Under the pieces are notes generated by a model, which searched no databases, was not told the DNA's origin, and saw only the letters and a program-made list of their open reading frames with translations. From positions 1,364,001 to 1,428,000 of the forward strand of contig NHZP01000011.1 in NCBI GenBank assembly GCA_003313425.1: a DNA stretch of 64,000 nucleotides. Direction: 5' to 3'. This stretch comes from Pseudopyrenochaeta lycopersici. Lineage: Eukaryota; Ascomycota; Dothideomycetes; Pleosporales; Pseudopyrenochaetaceae. Made by a program: the position numbers and the translations under genes. Shown one piece after another: positions 11,036 through 22,111 of this stretch. Every line of letters starts with the position of its first letter. Within the stretch, counting starts at the first letter, position 1.

Positions 11036-13922
11036 TCATGAAAAAGTCGGCAGCTGAACCCCCTCATACACACTCCTATCGAAAAATCGGTGTATCCTTC
11101 TCCCAATATCTGTCCCCACCAACCAACACACCTCCCGCTCATTCATGTTCGCCAACTCCGTAATGTTCTCTACCTTTAGCATCAACGTCGTCACCACGTT
11201 CTCATTCACTCCAGGCAGCGCCCTCAACATGTCCTGGCTCGTCTGGTTGAAGCTGCGCATTTCATCCCCCATTTGATTCGGATCGAGGCCAATCTGTACC
11301 GCTTTGAGGGGATCAGGTTCGTCGGCTTGTTTCTTGAGTTCGGAGAAGATCTCTGCGGTTTGGTAGGGGGATGAGGACCAGATGATTCGGAGACGGGGAA
11401 ATGCAAGTGTGAGCATGACTAGCTTTCCTTGCAAATCTGGTGCAGCGGCTAGACCAGACGTGTTTGATGCCGACATGGAGAAATCAGTAAAAGGCTCCAA
11501 TGTAAAAGACTTGTTCTGGTCGAACTCGATGAGTAACATGGGATGCTTGTAGTGCTCCATCATTGATTCGACTTGGTTGTATAGGCGTCCGTTGTTGAAG
11601 GATTGGATCAGATCGCGGACAGATTTTCGTTCGACGCAGATGTGTGGTGTGAGCACATAGTCGCCTACAGTGAGCATGCAGGGCACTATTACCATAGAGC
11701 GGCCATGTAAAAGGGAAGGCAAGGAGGATCGAAATTCTCGGACATCAACAACCACGCGCGGTGGTTGGGCGGTCGCTGCGAGGCGCCCTCCACCAGCTAT
11801 ACGTGTATTGATGGTGCGTAGGAAAGACTCTTCGGGTGCAAGATTGGCGTTTGTGTTGAGTGTGAGAGCCATGTTTGCGCGCTCTTTGATGAGGCGCGTG
11901 AATGCATCTTTCTCGCGGCGCACAGCGGACAGGTAGCGTTGCTCTTCTACGCTTCCGCCATAGTACATGAAGAACACTTTCACCGTTCTGTCCGTGTGTG
12001 ATGACCGGTACACTTCTATGCGTCGTATGAATGCAGCGTCTGGCTCATACATGATAACATATCGTGGCTTGGTCTCGTCAAGGATGTGCTCGTCAAGATC
12101 TCCGGAATATGGATGGACAATGATGAGCGATTCCATGTTAAACAGCTCATAGTATTTTTCCATATTATCGAGCGGGTCGAATCCTACATCACCGGACTTC
12201 TGGGCAGCTTCGATGTCAGTGGGTTCGAGTTCAGCCATGAGACTCGCAATGTGCGCGTCGCGATCCCCTGCTGTTCGTACGGCACCGGTATCTGACCGAG
12301 ACGGTCCTGCAGCTACGTTTCCGCCTCCTCTTACACGGCGCCGCTTGTTAGGTGGCGGCTTGCCAGCAGTTTGACGCATGCCACTTTGTACACTTCGATC
12401 CGTACTGTTATCAATCGCCTTCTGATTCTCCGAGAACAGAGAAGCGCTGACTTTGCTGAAGTCACGTTTCCAGGTCAGATAGTTGCGGAGCTTGCGGCGC
12501 ATCATGAACCTTGCTGACGGCTCATTGTCTTCGTCATCGTCGTTGGTTTCCTCGGACTTTACGTACATGGTTTGTAGATACTCTCTCAGCTGCGAACATG
12601 TCCCTTGGTCACCACACATGATGAGTATAGAACCATTGGATGTGTCTTGTGGGGTTGGGTTAAAGTAAGCGTCTTGTTCAATCTCCTGTAGTATCTCCGC
12701 TAGTTGCGTCCATTTGGGAAACTCCTCCAGAATGGGCTCGAGAGACTCGGGCAGAGCGTTGGCATTGTTAGCCATATCAGAAGCGGCCATCTTTCCGGTG
12801 TATACTCGTCGCTTAGCAGTGGTGAAAATGGTATCCGCTGCGTCCAAAAACAGCCAGGGAGACTGGTTTTGCTTTGTAGAGCCTGGTGGAGGTTGTGAGG
12901 CCGCTAGGACAGTGTCAAGATACTTGTTAAAGTTGACGGCGTCATATGTTAGAAGAGCATGTAAAATTGATCGGAGGAGGGACAGGTCTCGAACTACCTG
13001 TCGTGTCTTGAAGGTTGTTCGATGCCAGACTGGGTCTAATTGGCGTCTGATAATCTGATCAAAATTCTTGTGGAGTGCGCTGTCCACAGTCCAGTCCTCA
13101 ACCTCTAAGCCTGGATTGCCTTTTTTGAGTTCACTGATGCTGGCTTCCACGCACGCCAAGACAGCGTTTTGTATGTCCTGCATAGCATCCGTCATGGGCA
13201 CTTCTAGTTCAATGACTTCGGCTTTCTTGCGTCCTTCCAGCGAGTTTGCAACTGAGACGTGGAACCGCGGATACAAGGCGGGCTTCTGCAGGAAGAGGTT
13301 CTTCATCATGTTTGTGAGTGGCGCAAACCCGGTGGTGAAGGGCTCTGGTGTGTCCGAGAAGGCCTTCAGGAAGCCTGCCTTATTCTTTTGCCGGTATATC
13401 CGCAAGATGAAAGCTTCCAGTGATGTTGCGATAACTTTCTCGGCATGCAACACCACCACGCCTGTCACAGTCTCGGGATTTAGCAAGCCGGAGAGAAAGT
13501 CGACAATCAGTATCCGTGACGTTATGCTGAATACGCCACCCTGTGCATACATCTTCTCTCGCGTTCCCACACTCATCAAATCGGTATTGACCAAGCTCAG
13601 TCCCCGACACTTCGGCGCATTACTTACAGCCGCATGCTCGGCCAAAGCCTCACCAATCCACACATTTTCGCGCTCATCGGCGCCGACGAGCAGTATCAGA
13701 TTATTCCCCGCGGCATCGTACGAGTGTAGGAGGTTTGTGACTATGCGCAGGAGGCCGAGGCCCCGCGCGAGGAGGACGAGCTCATCTTCCTCACGCAGCT
13801 CTTTGAAGATGTCTTGCTGGAACTCCTATGATGTCATTAGCCGGTATGCGTGGATGAAGCTTGGAAGGGTATCGTACGAGAGGCAAAGACAGCTTCACGG
13901 GGGCTTGCGCATCGTTGGGCAT
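11036..13922 (-). CDS. RAD1: DNA repair endonuclease XPF/Rad1
   Basis: Exons complement(11036..13825, 13878..13922), about 944 residues. A 15-codon first exon (MPNDAQAPVKLSLPL) splices to EFQQDIFKELREEDELVLLARGL. The protein has the degenerate SF2 helicase-like N-terminal half (GVVVLHAEKV, AFILRIYRQKNKAGFLKAFSD). The ERCC4 nuclease follows, with VVVDVREFRSSLP and the catalytic CVERKSVRDLIQSF, then a C-terminal tandem helix-hairpin-helix (RALPGVNENVVTTLM). Rad1 pairs with Rad10/ERCC1 and cuts 5' of bulky lesions in nucleotide excision repair; it also trims flaps in recombination. All nuclease residues of the V/IERKxxxD motif are present. The partner gene is not in the window. Confidence 0.96.
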
Positions 13923-14288
13923 TGGGTTCAGCTGGGATGGCCGTGGTGTGGCTGGATGTAGATGGTGCGATGCGCGTCGAGGTTGGGTTCACCACGAAAT
14001 CGCGAAGTCACGAGGGGCTAAACACCACCACTCCGTCACAGAATGAGAGCACAACCCTTTCATTCAAGCCCAGCACGTTTATTTCTGTTGGCTACTGCTC
14101 TGGACACCCGAATTGCAGCATGTTACGATCGGAAACTTTTAGGGGAATAAGAGAGCCATCAATTGAATCACGTTGTCATGTGATGCTTAGTCCTTTGGAC
14201 AGAAGTGTGGATTGACAGAAAAAGCCCGAATAATGTACCAATAAATATACAGAAAAAGAAAAGTCATAAAGATGTGCACCAGTCCCGC
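13923..14288. other. spacer between RAD1 and CBP4
   Basis: About 366 nt upstream of RAD1 and downstream of CBP4, both on the minus strand. No gene is seen. Confidence 0.5.
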
Positions 14289-14815
14289 TCATTGCGTGCT
14301 CGCCCTAATCTCCGCTTGCCTTCGTCGAGTCTCAGCAGCAAAAGCGTCTCGCTCGTCCCTGCGAATCTGCTGGTCTTCAGCAGACCGCTTTGCATCCATT
14401 TCTTTCTGTGCAATCCAGACTGTGATAGTTAGTAGGCTGAATTGTCCCATGATATCCTTGAGGCGTGGCATGTGAACTTACTGGGCTTGTCTGACCTCGA
14501 CGCCTCCTTTAGCTGACCAACGAATGCATCAAAATCCTTCTGCCGTTGCTCCCTCCCTGCAAGTGCCTTCTTCTGCAGGTCTGGGCTATATCTCTGTAGG
14601 TATATAAGCGAATTGCTCTAGCGCAATGAGCATATGGCAAAGATAATGTACCTTGAAGATTTCTTCCTCTGTTGGAGTCACCCACATTACAAGGGCCGGG
14701 CCGCCTATGCAGAGTACTGCACCGCTGCGTACTGTTAGAAGGAAACATATTTGAGACTTTGGAGTCATGGAACGAACGCTGAGATGGCCTTGATGTATGC
14801 TCTTGTCGAAGGCAT
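14289..14815 (-). CDS. CBP4: Cytochrome bc1 assembly factor Cbp4
   Basis: Four exons complement(14289..14419, 14482..14593, 14652..14724, 14778..14815), 117 residues. One N-terminal membrane segment lies in GAVLCIGGPALVMWVTP, followed by the family signature TPTEEEIFKRYSPDLQKK, then DFDAFVGQLKEASRSDKPIW and a charged helical tail of about 35 residues rich in Arg, Glu and Ala. Cbp4 sits in the mitochondrial inner membrane and, with Cbp3-Cbp6, assists early maturation of cytochrome b for complex III. The first intron uses donor GTTCGT, and its CTAAC branch site lies only a few bases before the acceptor TACGCAG. That choice is the one that keeps the frame and gives KAISAGAVLCIGG. It is divergent from SKT5. 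Confidence 0.88.
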
Positions 14816-15919
14816 GATTCACCGTCGGTTGGTCTATTCTCTACTGGCTGACTCGGTTACGAGGCCGTCCTTGTTCGAGTGCTTCAAGAAGGTGGACAAT
14901 GTCTGACTGATTTGATGGACCGTCGTTCTACTGCGATGGCAACAGTCGATGATTCGCATGTCTGCACATATTGGTGTTGAAAGCAGTTAGCGTCAAAGCC
15001 ACATTGTTGTCACGTGCATTGTACTTGGCCTGGGTGGCACGGCACGCACTGGGTGGGCCCAGTCGAGATTGCATGCGGCGATGCATGTTCCCGAGCCTCA
15101 GGTTCCGAGATCAGCGCCGAAGGTCTCAACTCCCTGCGGTCATTGGCGGATTGTCCTCGACTGCATGATCTGTGTGATGTCCAGAGCCTCTGCGACTTTG
15201 TTCGTATAAGGAATGCGTGACGCGAACGGATTCGTGTACAGCTGCGCAAGGCTGAAACCGGCAGGCACTTCTCTTGGACTTGTACTGGGCAGTATTTCGC
15301 GTTCTCTTCAGCTCATAGTGCCGTGCTTACTCTCAAAGACATGTAATTTACCCTGCTCGCTTGCTTATGCGAATAGGGAACCTGGCGCTGAGGGTGGTGT
15401 TTCAGGACTCCCAGAGGGCAGCGAGTACGATGATGCATTCATTCCATCACTCCATAGTTGCAACGCCGCTGAGTGGCTGTCTTGAATTGAAACCTTGGAA
15501 CAACCCCGTGCTGAAGCACGACGGTGGCAGCCCCAGTGGCGTTGAAACTCTGGGCATGTGCGATCGAGGGAGCCGCCTTCGAAGCTGTCGACGTTGCCTG
15601 TCCAGCAAATCTGCTTTATATGGAGCTTATTGTGCCGCCACATGCACCTTGTTGCCCGACGTCTTTAATTTTGAACGACCCCTGCCAAGTACCATATATC
15701 CCAACCCGCACCCTTCCATCGCAGCCAAACACGGGCGTCGACGACCGGCAGCGAATGCGGACCAGACTGAGCGCGCGCCTGGGCTGCGACCGAAAAACTC
15801 GAATGCCCCGTGCGTCTCTTAAAAGCTGCAAGCCCGCCGTTGTAGACGATCAACGGCTTCAACAATTACTAGCCTCAGGATAGACGCGCCGGGTGGCTTT
15901 CTCCGCTAACGCCGCTGCC
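14816..15919. other. divergent spacer between CBP4 and SKT5
   Basis: 1.1 kb between two start codons facing away from each other. Several short frames overlap one another and none shows a motif. It is best read as promoter and 5' untranslated sequence, most of it probably belonging to the long SKT5 gene. Confidence 0.5.
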
Positions 15920-18900
15920 ATGGCATACCACCAGCAGTACGACAATTACGCGCAGCCGCGCCAGCAGCAATATTACGACCAGGAGCCTCCGCAGTCCCGA
16001 CAGCAGAGACAGCAGAGACAGCAGCAAGGCGGCTACGACGCCCAGTATGACCAGCAATACTACGACTACGGCTATGATCAGGGCGGATACGAGCAATGGG
16101 ACAATGGACACTATGACCAACAGGGTGGGTGGGGAGACACACAGCAACACGCCGGATATCAGGGCGCGAACGGGTATGCGCAACAAGCCCCGCCAACGGA
16201 GCGACGAAGGCCGCCACCACCAAACCACCACATCCAGGACCAGACATACGATGAGCGCTTTCAGCAGCGGCCACCTCAGCAGCGACAGGATCCCAGAAGC
16301 AGGCCAGCAGGTCGTGGGAATGGCCCACCGCCAGGACCACCGCAAGGCCGAGGGGCACTGAGGCCGCCCGGTGAGTTGCACCTCGAACCCCTCGTCAGGG
16401 CGTGGAATTGCTCCTAGAGCATCTACGTCCCTGTTGTGAATGTACGCGCTAATCAGCCGGGACAGGACTCGACCGCTCCCTCTTCAATCCCGTGGCGACT
16501 AAGAACCTCCCTCTAGACAATCCCTTCCCAGCGTTCCCTTCGCAGAAACCGAAACAATCTGCCCCCAACGACCCAATGAACCAAGCCATGTCGCGGCTGA
16601 ACATGAACGATAGCGAGGGACAGGGTAGGCCCAATGGACCCTCGGGTCGTAGCCAGCCACATCAGAATCGGGGACCTGAGCAACCCAGGCCAGATGCCAA
16701 TACTCGACAGGATTCGGGGCATTTTGAGGGTAAAGGTCAAAACCAACGGTATCCACCAAATCGAATACCAACCGGTCAGCGACCACCTCAGATGAACACT
16801 GATTTCTCCCGGGGAATGCCGCCGAAGCGGCAGTCTGACCCAAAGTCGCCCTCTCAGCGAGCGTTTGGTCCAAATACCCAACGTTCCGTGACTATGCCTC
16901 AGGATCTGCCAGGCGGGGGTCAAGGCGGATATGATGGTCAGCAGCAATGGGCTGAGCCTGGCGCTGTAGCTGGATACCATGGGCCAGCATCGCCCACTTT
17001 TGTGCCACCCAGGCCGTCTACCGCCGGTGGGCAAAGTCAAAACGGTCCACAGGGGCCAAAGCCCCCAATACCGCAGATGCCACCTCAGCAGCAGCAGCAG
17101 CAGTACCAAGCTCCAGATCAGCAGTACCAAGCCCAGCATGATGAACACGCTACTCTAGACACCTTTTATGATGACTATTATGAGGAAAGCAATGACCGGC
17201 AAAGCATGGCCTCCACTATAGATATGCCCAATTTCGATGCTATACCAGAGACAAACACCAAACATCGGAGAGGCGACTCAATGGACAATCATCTCTCTCC
17301 TACTGGGGCACAGCCGCGTGGTATCGCTCAGACAGCCGCGCAGAACAACAACTTCCGACAGCAAGCCTTACGGAGTCGCTCACAACCCGAACTCCATGAA
17401 CAATATGCCATGGGCGCACACGAGATGGCATCAGATGCGCCTCCCGTACCTGGGATACCAAGGGCGAATACCGGTTTTGCTGGTGCAACTGGCTTACCAA
17501 GCGGGCCTCGAGGACGAGGTCCCCCTACGAGAGGAATGACGACAGATGATATGCCGCGAGGACAGCCCTATCAAGGCTTTTCACAGGGACAAGCACAAAA
17601 CTTTGATCCGAGATATGCGCGACAGCCACCCCCCGTCCAAAGACTATATTCCGATGAGTCTGCCTACTCAGAACCACCGCCCAACACGATGAGAAACGTT
17701 TCGTCGCCGGCTCCGGGTAACCTCATTCCTCGGCCCGGAACAGCAGGGCCAGTACCCGGGCGGGCACCCAGCGATCATCTGGGCCGCCGGCCAGGCACTA
17801 CGCAGCCGCAGTCAAATCCGGACGCTCTACCAGCACATCCGACCCCTGTACGAGCTGGGCTCCTGCAGCAACAGTCGTCGCAAATTACAACACCTCCAAG
17901 CGCAAGACCACCACCGGTCCGGCAATACGGCAATGATTCTTCGCGTATGAGCTACGAAAGTGAGCAGTCCACAGCTCAGCGACGAAGCTCTATTCCTCAT
18001 CCCGTCACGCATGATGAGCTCAATAGGCTCCGAAACACGTGGAAAGCTAATCCTGCCGACAACGCCACCGGTTTGAAACTCGCGAAGAAGCTTGTCGAAG
18101 CGGCGAATGTGCTTTCAGATGAAGGAGGTACAGCTGATACCCGCACACGGAACAAGAACCGTGAGAAATTTACCCTTGAGGGCCACAAGATTGTAAAGAA
18201 ACTTGTAAACGGTGGTTATCCAGAGGCCATGTTCTACTTGGCAGACTGCTACGGTCAGGGTCTGCTGGGTCTGCAGCCGGATACTAAGGAGGCTTTTGCA
18301 TTATACCAATCGGCCGCGAAAGGAGGCCATGCTGCGAGTGCATATCGAACAGCGGTATGCTGCGAAATGGGCCATGAAGAAGGTGGAGGTACCAAGAAGG
18401 ACCCGCTTAAAGCCGTGCAATGGTACCGCCGCGCCGCCGCGCTAGGTGACACGCCAGCACTATATAAAATGGGCATGATTCTGCTCAAAGGACTCTTGGG
18501 CCAGCAGAGGAACTTGGGCGAAGCACTGAATATGCTCAAGCGAGCTGCAGAGCGAGCCGATCGAGACAATCCACACGCGCTACACGAGTTGGCACTCATC
18601 TATGAGGCGCAAACGGGGAATGAACGGATTATTCGGGACGAAGCGTATGCGCTGCAACTCCTCCACCAGGCGGCTGATCTTGGCTATAAGTTTTCGCAAT
18701 TCAAACTCGGGCAAGCGTACGAGTATGGGTTGCTGGGCTGTCAGATCGATGCTCGCACTAGTATTGCGTGGTATACAAAGTCTGCGGCGCAAGAGGAACA
18801 CCAGAGTGAGCTGGCGCTATCGGGATGGTACCTTACCGGCATCCAAGGTGTCCTTGAACAGAGCGATACCGAAGCCTATCTCTGGGCGCGAAAGGCGGCA

Positions 18901-19197
18901 TGTGCAGAACCTCCACTACCGAAAGCGCTGTTTGCCATGGGCTATTTCACGGAGGTGGGTATAGGCTGCCCGAGGAGCCTGGATGAGGCAAAGCGGTGGT
19001 ATGGAAGGGCTGCAGGTACGTTGGACCCTGGGGTGGGCGAGAGTCAGAGCTAACAAGAATTTTCAGCGTACAAATTCCCAAAGGCTCAAGAACGGCTTGA
19101 AGAACTCAAGCGTGGTGGATCGAAGGTGCAGATGAAGCGCGAGCGATTAAGTCGAACGAATCAGAAGCAGCAAGAAGAGAATTGTACTGTCATGTAA
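15920..19197 (+). CDS. SKT5: chitin synthase 3 activator Skt5/Chs4, SEL1-repeat protein with CaaX box
   Basis: Exons 15920..16370, 16466..19015, 19067..19197, about 1043 residues. The N-terminal two thirds are disordered and rich in Gln, Pro, Tyr and Gly (MAYHQQYDNYAQPRQQQYY; poly-Gln near 17086-17103). The C-terminal third is a series of SEL1 repeats (for example AMFYLADCYGQGLLGLQPD, ALYKMGMILLKGLLGQQ, ASIAWYTKSAAQEEHQS-like units, AKRWYGRAAG). The last four residues are C-T-V-M, a prenylation box, reached only after the third exon is added. Skt5/Chs4 activates and anchors class IV chitin synthase at bud necks and septa, and prenylation tethers it to membrane. The in-frame GTG upstream of 15920 is not needed. 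Confidence 0.92.
16000..16026 (+). repeat. SKT5: 9-bp coding repeat (CAGCAGAGA)n
   Basis: Three near-perfect copies coding for Gln-Gln-Arg in the disordered N-terminus of the SKT5 product, a site prone to length change. Confidence 0.7.
17086..17103 (+). repeat. SKT5: (CAG)6 coding run
   Basis: Six CAG codons in a row coding for poly-Gln in the disordered part of the SKT5 product. Confidence 0.85.
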
Positions 19198-20337
19198 ATC
19201 AAGGGGGGTGTGCTTGGAGAGGTATCTGCATTCACGGGCAAGCATGGCATTGGCGTTTGTTGGTGTGGGTGGGACCCTGAGGTCTTCACGCATGGGCACT
19301 GAATTACGGTCACGAGTGATGCAATGTCGGGCCAGTGGATTTCGGATTGTTTAGCATGTCCCGACATTGCACAAATGACCATGTAGCTAGCTTTTGGCAT
19401 AGAGGCGGTCAATGTGATGCAGCCAGATTTGGCGTATTACGGCGCAGAGGAAGTGAAACATGTTGCAGTAGGATCCATGATGGCGACATGCCAGGCCCCC
19501 TGTTGACAGGGAGTGCCGACTTGGGGTACGGGACGGGAGCTAGAATCGAGGTTAGCCAACAGGGGCCATGTGTCTTATGACGGTTGAGGATCAAAGTGGT
19601 GCGGCTAGACTGCGAAGCCGTCGATCAGCAGCGGTCGCGGAGACATTGCCGTTCTGGGCCGGCGGCGACGCAAAGGAAAGGAGGCCGCAGAGAGGTAAGA
19701 TTGCAGCCGTTTATGCGACGGGCTGCAAGCAGAATGGTCACGGCGGGCAACCAAGGAAACGGCGACGGCGGCCAAAGATGTGGAGAGTGAGTCTGAGGCG
19801 TGGCCTCGAGTATGGGGTAGTCGGTGCGCCAGCAACGGGCAAGGGAAGGATCAAGCGAGGATTCGGCGCAAGTCGGCTCGGTCATGGCGGACCTTCTGGC
19901 ATGTGAACATGGCAGCTTTCTCAACCGCCAGTCTCTCTCCAGACTCTCCAGACTCTTCAGACTCTCCAGGCTCTCCAGTCTCTCCAGACTCTTCAGGCTC
20001 TCCAGGCTCTGCACACGCCCCTCCCGCCCCCGCCCCAGCCCAGCCAGGAGATACATGGGCGCCGTCTGCTGGGAATGCGACTGCTTATGAGGCACCGCCA
20101 TCCCCCGAGTCCCCGTCCCCGTCCCCGCGCCCACAAACCGTGCCTGTCCCGCACCCAACGCTCGACCACGCTTGACTGCCAGCTGCGCGCACGCCTCGTA
20201 CAGCGTCGACGACCGCCCCAGCCCCGCCGTCTCCGCACCACCACCGCACACGGCACGCCGTCAAGCTGGAGGCCGTGTCACTCCATCGGTTCGCGGGGCT
20301 CGCGGCTGCTACGGCCAGAGGCCTCCCTCGTCCTGCC
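19198..20337. other. spacer and probable 5' leader of the bHLH gene
   Basis: 1.14 kb holding the 3' end of SKT5, the 9-bp minisatellite at 19935 and C/T-rich sequence just before the bHLH start. Frames are open on both strands, but they are low-complexity shadows of the repeat. Confidence 0.5.
19935..20006. repeat. 9-bp minisatellite, eight copies of CTCTCCAGR-like unit
   Basis: Eight consecutive 9-bp units with consensus CTCTCCAGA and changes at positions 5 and 9. It lies about 330 bp before the bHLH start codon, in probable promoter or 5' leader. It translates to Ser-Pro-Asp-like repeats on plus and Leu-Glu-Ser-like repeats on minus, but no supported gene contains it. Confidence 0.85.
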
Positions 20338-21669
20338 ATGGGGGACAAGGATCCGCCGCCGTTTGGCTACACCTTCAGCGACTTCTTCGACGGCGCCCCG
20401 GCCACGCTGGACAACGCCGGCCAGTCGCTGCTGAGTGACATGGAAAACCAGTCGCTCGTCGACTTCTTCTCCACCACCGATCCCTTCCACCTGTCCGACC
20501 CCCAGTCCTTCCCGCCCGCGCTCGACACAAAGGACGCCGCCCACGACTACAACGACTGGAGCAACTTCATCGCCCCTGCCACCGTCCACCGCGTCACCAC
20601 CACCATCCCAGACCAAGCCCACCTCCACCACGGCTTCCACAACGATGGCTTCGCCCAGTCGCTCCTGCCTGCAACCCACATGTCCACCACGCACGACCAG
20701 CTGCAGCAGCCCACCCCGACCTTGTTCACCAATTCCCAGCCCGCCTATGCCAACGGACGGGCCCACAGCTTCCATGGCCTGCCAGCGTCAAATATGGCCA
20801 TAAGCGCAAATGGCACTCTGAATTTAAACCACAATGGCCGGCCCATGGTGGCTACTTCGCACGGCCTGCTCAACGAGCAGCTTGCCGCGCTGATCCCGAA
20901 TCATTCCGAGGAAGGCACCTTGGATGCTCAGTTCGCCGCCCAGTGGGCAGCTAGCAACGCCCAACAGCAACACGACGCTGAGTTTGGGCCGTTCCTACAG
21001 AAGCCCAGCCTAAAGCGGTCCTACACATTTGGCACAGACAGCTCCTTCAACAACCCTTCCGGCTATACTGCACCCCCCGGCCAAGCTTCCGAAGACCAGG
21101 TCACACGACGTTTATTACGCGGGATACGTCACACCCAGGCCCAACTACTAACGGCATCTAGCCCTGACGGACAAGGCATCAGCCCCACACGACAAACATA
21201 TCCATCTGCAGCCCTTACCGACGACCCAAGCGACGATGAGCAATCGGAGGATCCAAGCTCAGAAGAAGAGGACGAAGATAGGCCAGCCAAGAAGCGGAGG
21301 AAGAGCGGATACCGGGTTGGCAAAGATAGCCCGCGCAAAGGCGCTCGTAACGGCAAGTATCGTAAAGCATCGCTCCCCGAGGAAGGGAGCAGAAAGAAGC
21401 GATCGTCTGCAGCAGCCCAGAAATTGCAGCGTGAGAATCTGTCCGAGGAACAGAAACGCAGCAATCACATCCTCTCCGAACAAAAGCGGAGAAACCTAAT
21501 CAAGCGGGGCTTCGACGACTTGCACGATCTCGTCCCTGAGATTCGCAACGGTGGCCTGAGCAAGAGCAGTGTGCTGATGGAGGCCGCCAATTTCTTGGAG
21601 AAGCTTATCCAGGACAACAACTCTTTCTGGCGGGTTGCCGGTAGCATCCCAGTCACCGCGTCTGTTTGA
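20338..21669 (+). CDS. basic helix-loop-helix transcription factor
   Basis: Single exon of 443 residues from the ATG at 20338 (MGDKDPPPFGYTFSDFF); an in-frame GTG further upstream is not favoured. The first 300 residues are acidic, Gln- and Pro-rich and likely transactivating. An acidic/Ser stretch (DDPSDDEQSEDPSSEEEDED) and a basic, nuclear-localisation-like stretch (RPAKKRRKSGYRVG) follow. The bHLH domain is at the very C-terminus: basic region SNHILSEQKRRNLIKRGF, helix 1 FDDLHDLVPEI, loop, helix 2 KSSVLMEAANFLEKLI. The H-x3-E-x3-R arrangement of the basic region predicts E-box (CANNTG) binding. It resembles the fungal Ino4/Mlx-like group, but the exact orthologue cannot be fixed. The last ten residues look unconserved. 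Confidence 0.88.
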   Translation: MGDKDPPPFGYTFSDFFDGAPATLDNAGQSLLSDMENQSLVDFFSTTDPFHLSDPQSFPPALDTKDAAHDYNDWSNFIAPATVHRVTTTIPDQAHLHHGFHNDGFAQSLLPATHMSTTHDQLQQPTPTLFTNSQPAYANGRAHSFHGLPASNMAISANGTLNLNHNGRPMVATSHGLLNEQLAALIPNHSEEGTLDAQFAAQWAASNAQQQHDAEFGPFLQKPSLKRSYTFGTDSSFNNPSGYTAPPGQASEDQVTRRLLRGIRHTQAQLLTASSPDGQGISPTRQTYPSAALTDDPSDDEQSEDPSSEEEDEDRPAKKRRKSGYRVGKDSPRKGARNGKYRKASLPEEGSRKKRSSAAAQKLQRENLSEEQKRSNHILSEQKRRNLIKRGFDDLHDLVPEIRNGGLSKSSVLMEAANFLEKLIQDNNSFWRVAGSIPVTASV

Positions 21670-22111
21670 ACCACTGGGTAGCAAGGAAGGTGCAACCGTC
21701 TGTCACTTTAATTGGACCAGATTTACCTGGAAGCACACTGTACCGCCAGCCTTTGAAAGTCCCTCAGCTGGGTATAGAACTTGGCTTTGTATACTCTCAA
21801 GAGGTGTGATTTTAGCAGGCAATCATGTTTTTCGAATGTAGAGCGACGAAACAAGTCATGAGACATGTCATTAGTAATATAATGCGTCGCAGGTATCGTA
21901 GTAATGGATCGGGAACAGAGAAAAACGGGGGGGGAGGGGTCATTCACACAGACATGTGTGATCAAAGTACCTTTGTATATCTGATGAAATTCTGGAGTTA
22001 TTGGAGGCTGCGATACCCCCTGAAGAGAATGTATTAATATCAAACCCATATTGTCATTTTAACGCCTGTCTAAACTCCTAGATTTTTGCACAATCCCCCC
22101 CTTGAGCCACC
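21670..22111. other. convergent 3' region
   Basis: 442 nt between the bHLH stop and the glycosidase stop. It contains a G-run near 21927-21939 and no gene. Confidence 0.5.

Noticed and set aside
13068..13961. 297-codon plus-strand frame
   Set aside because: It is antisense to the RAD1 coding region.
19625..20251. 208-codon minus-strand Leu-Glu-Ser repeat frame
   Set aside because: It comes from the 9-bp minisatellite read backwards, with no start context or motif.
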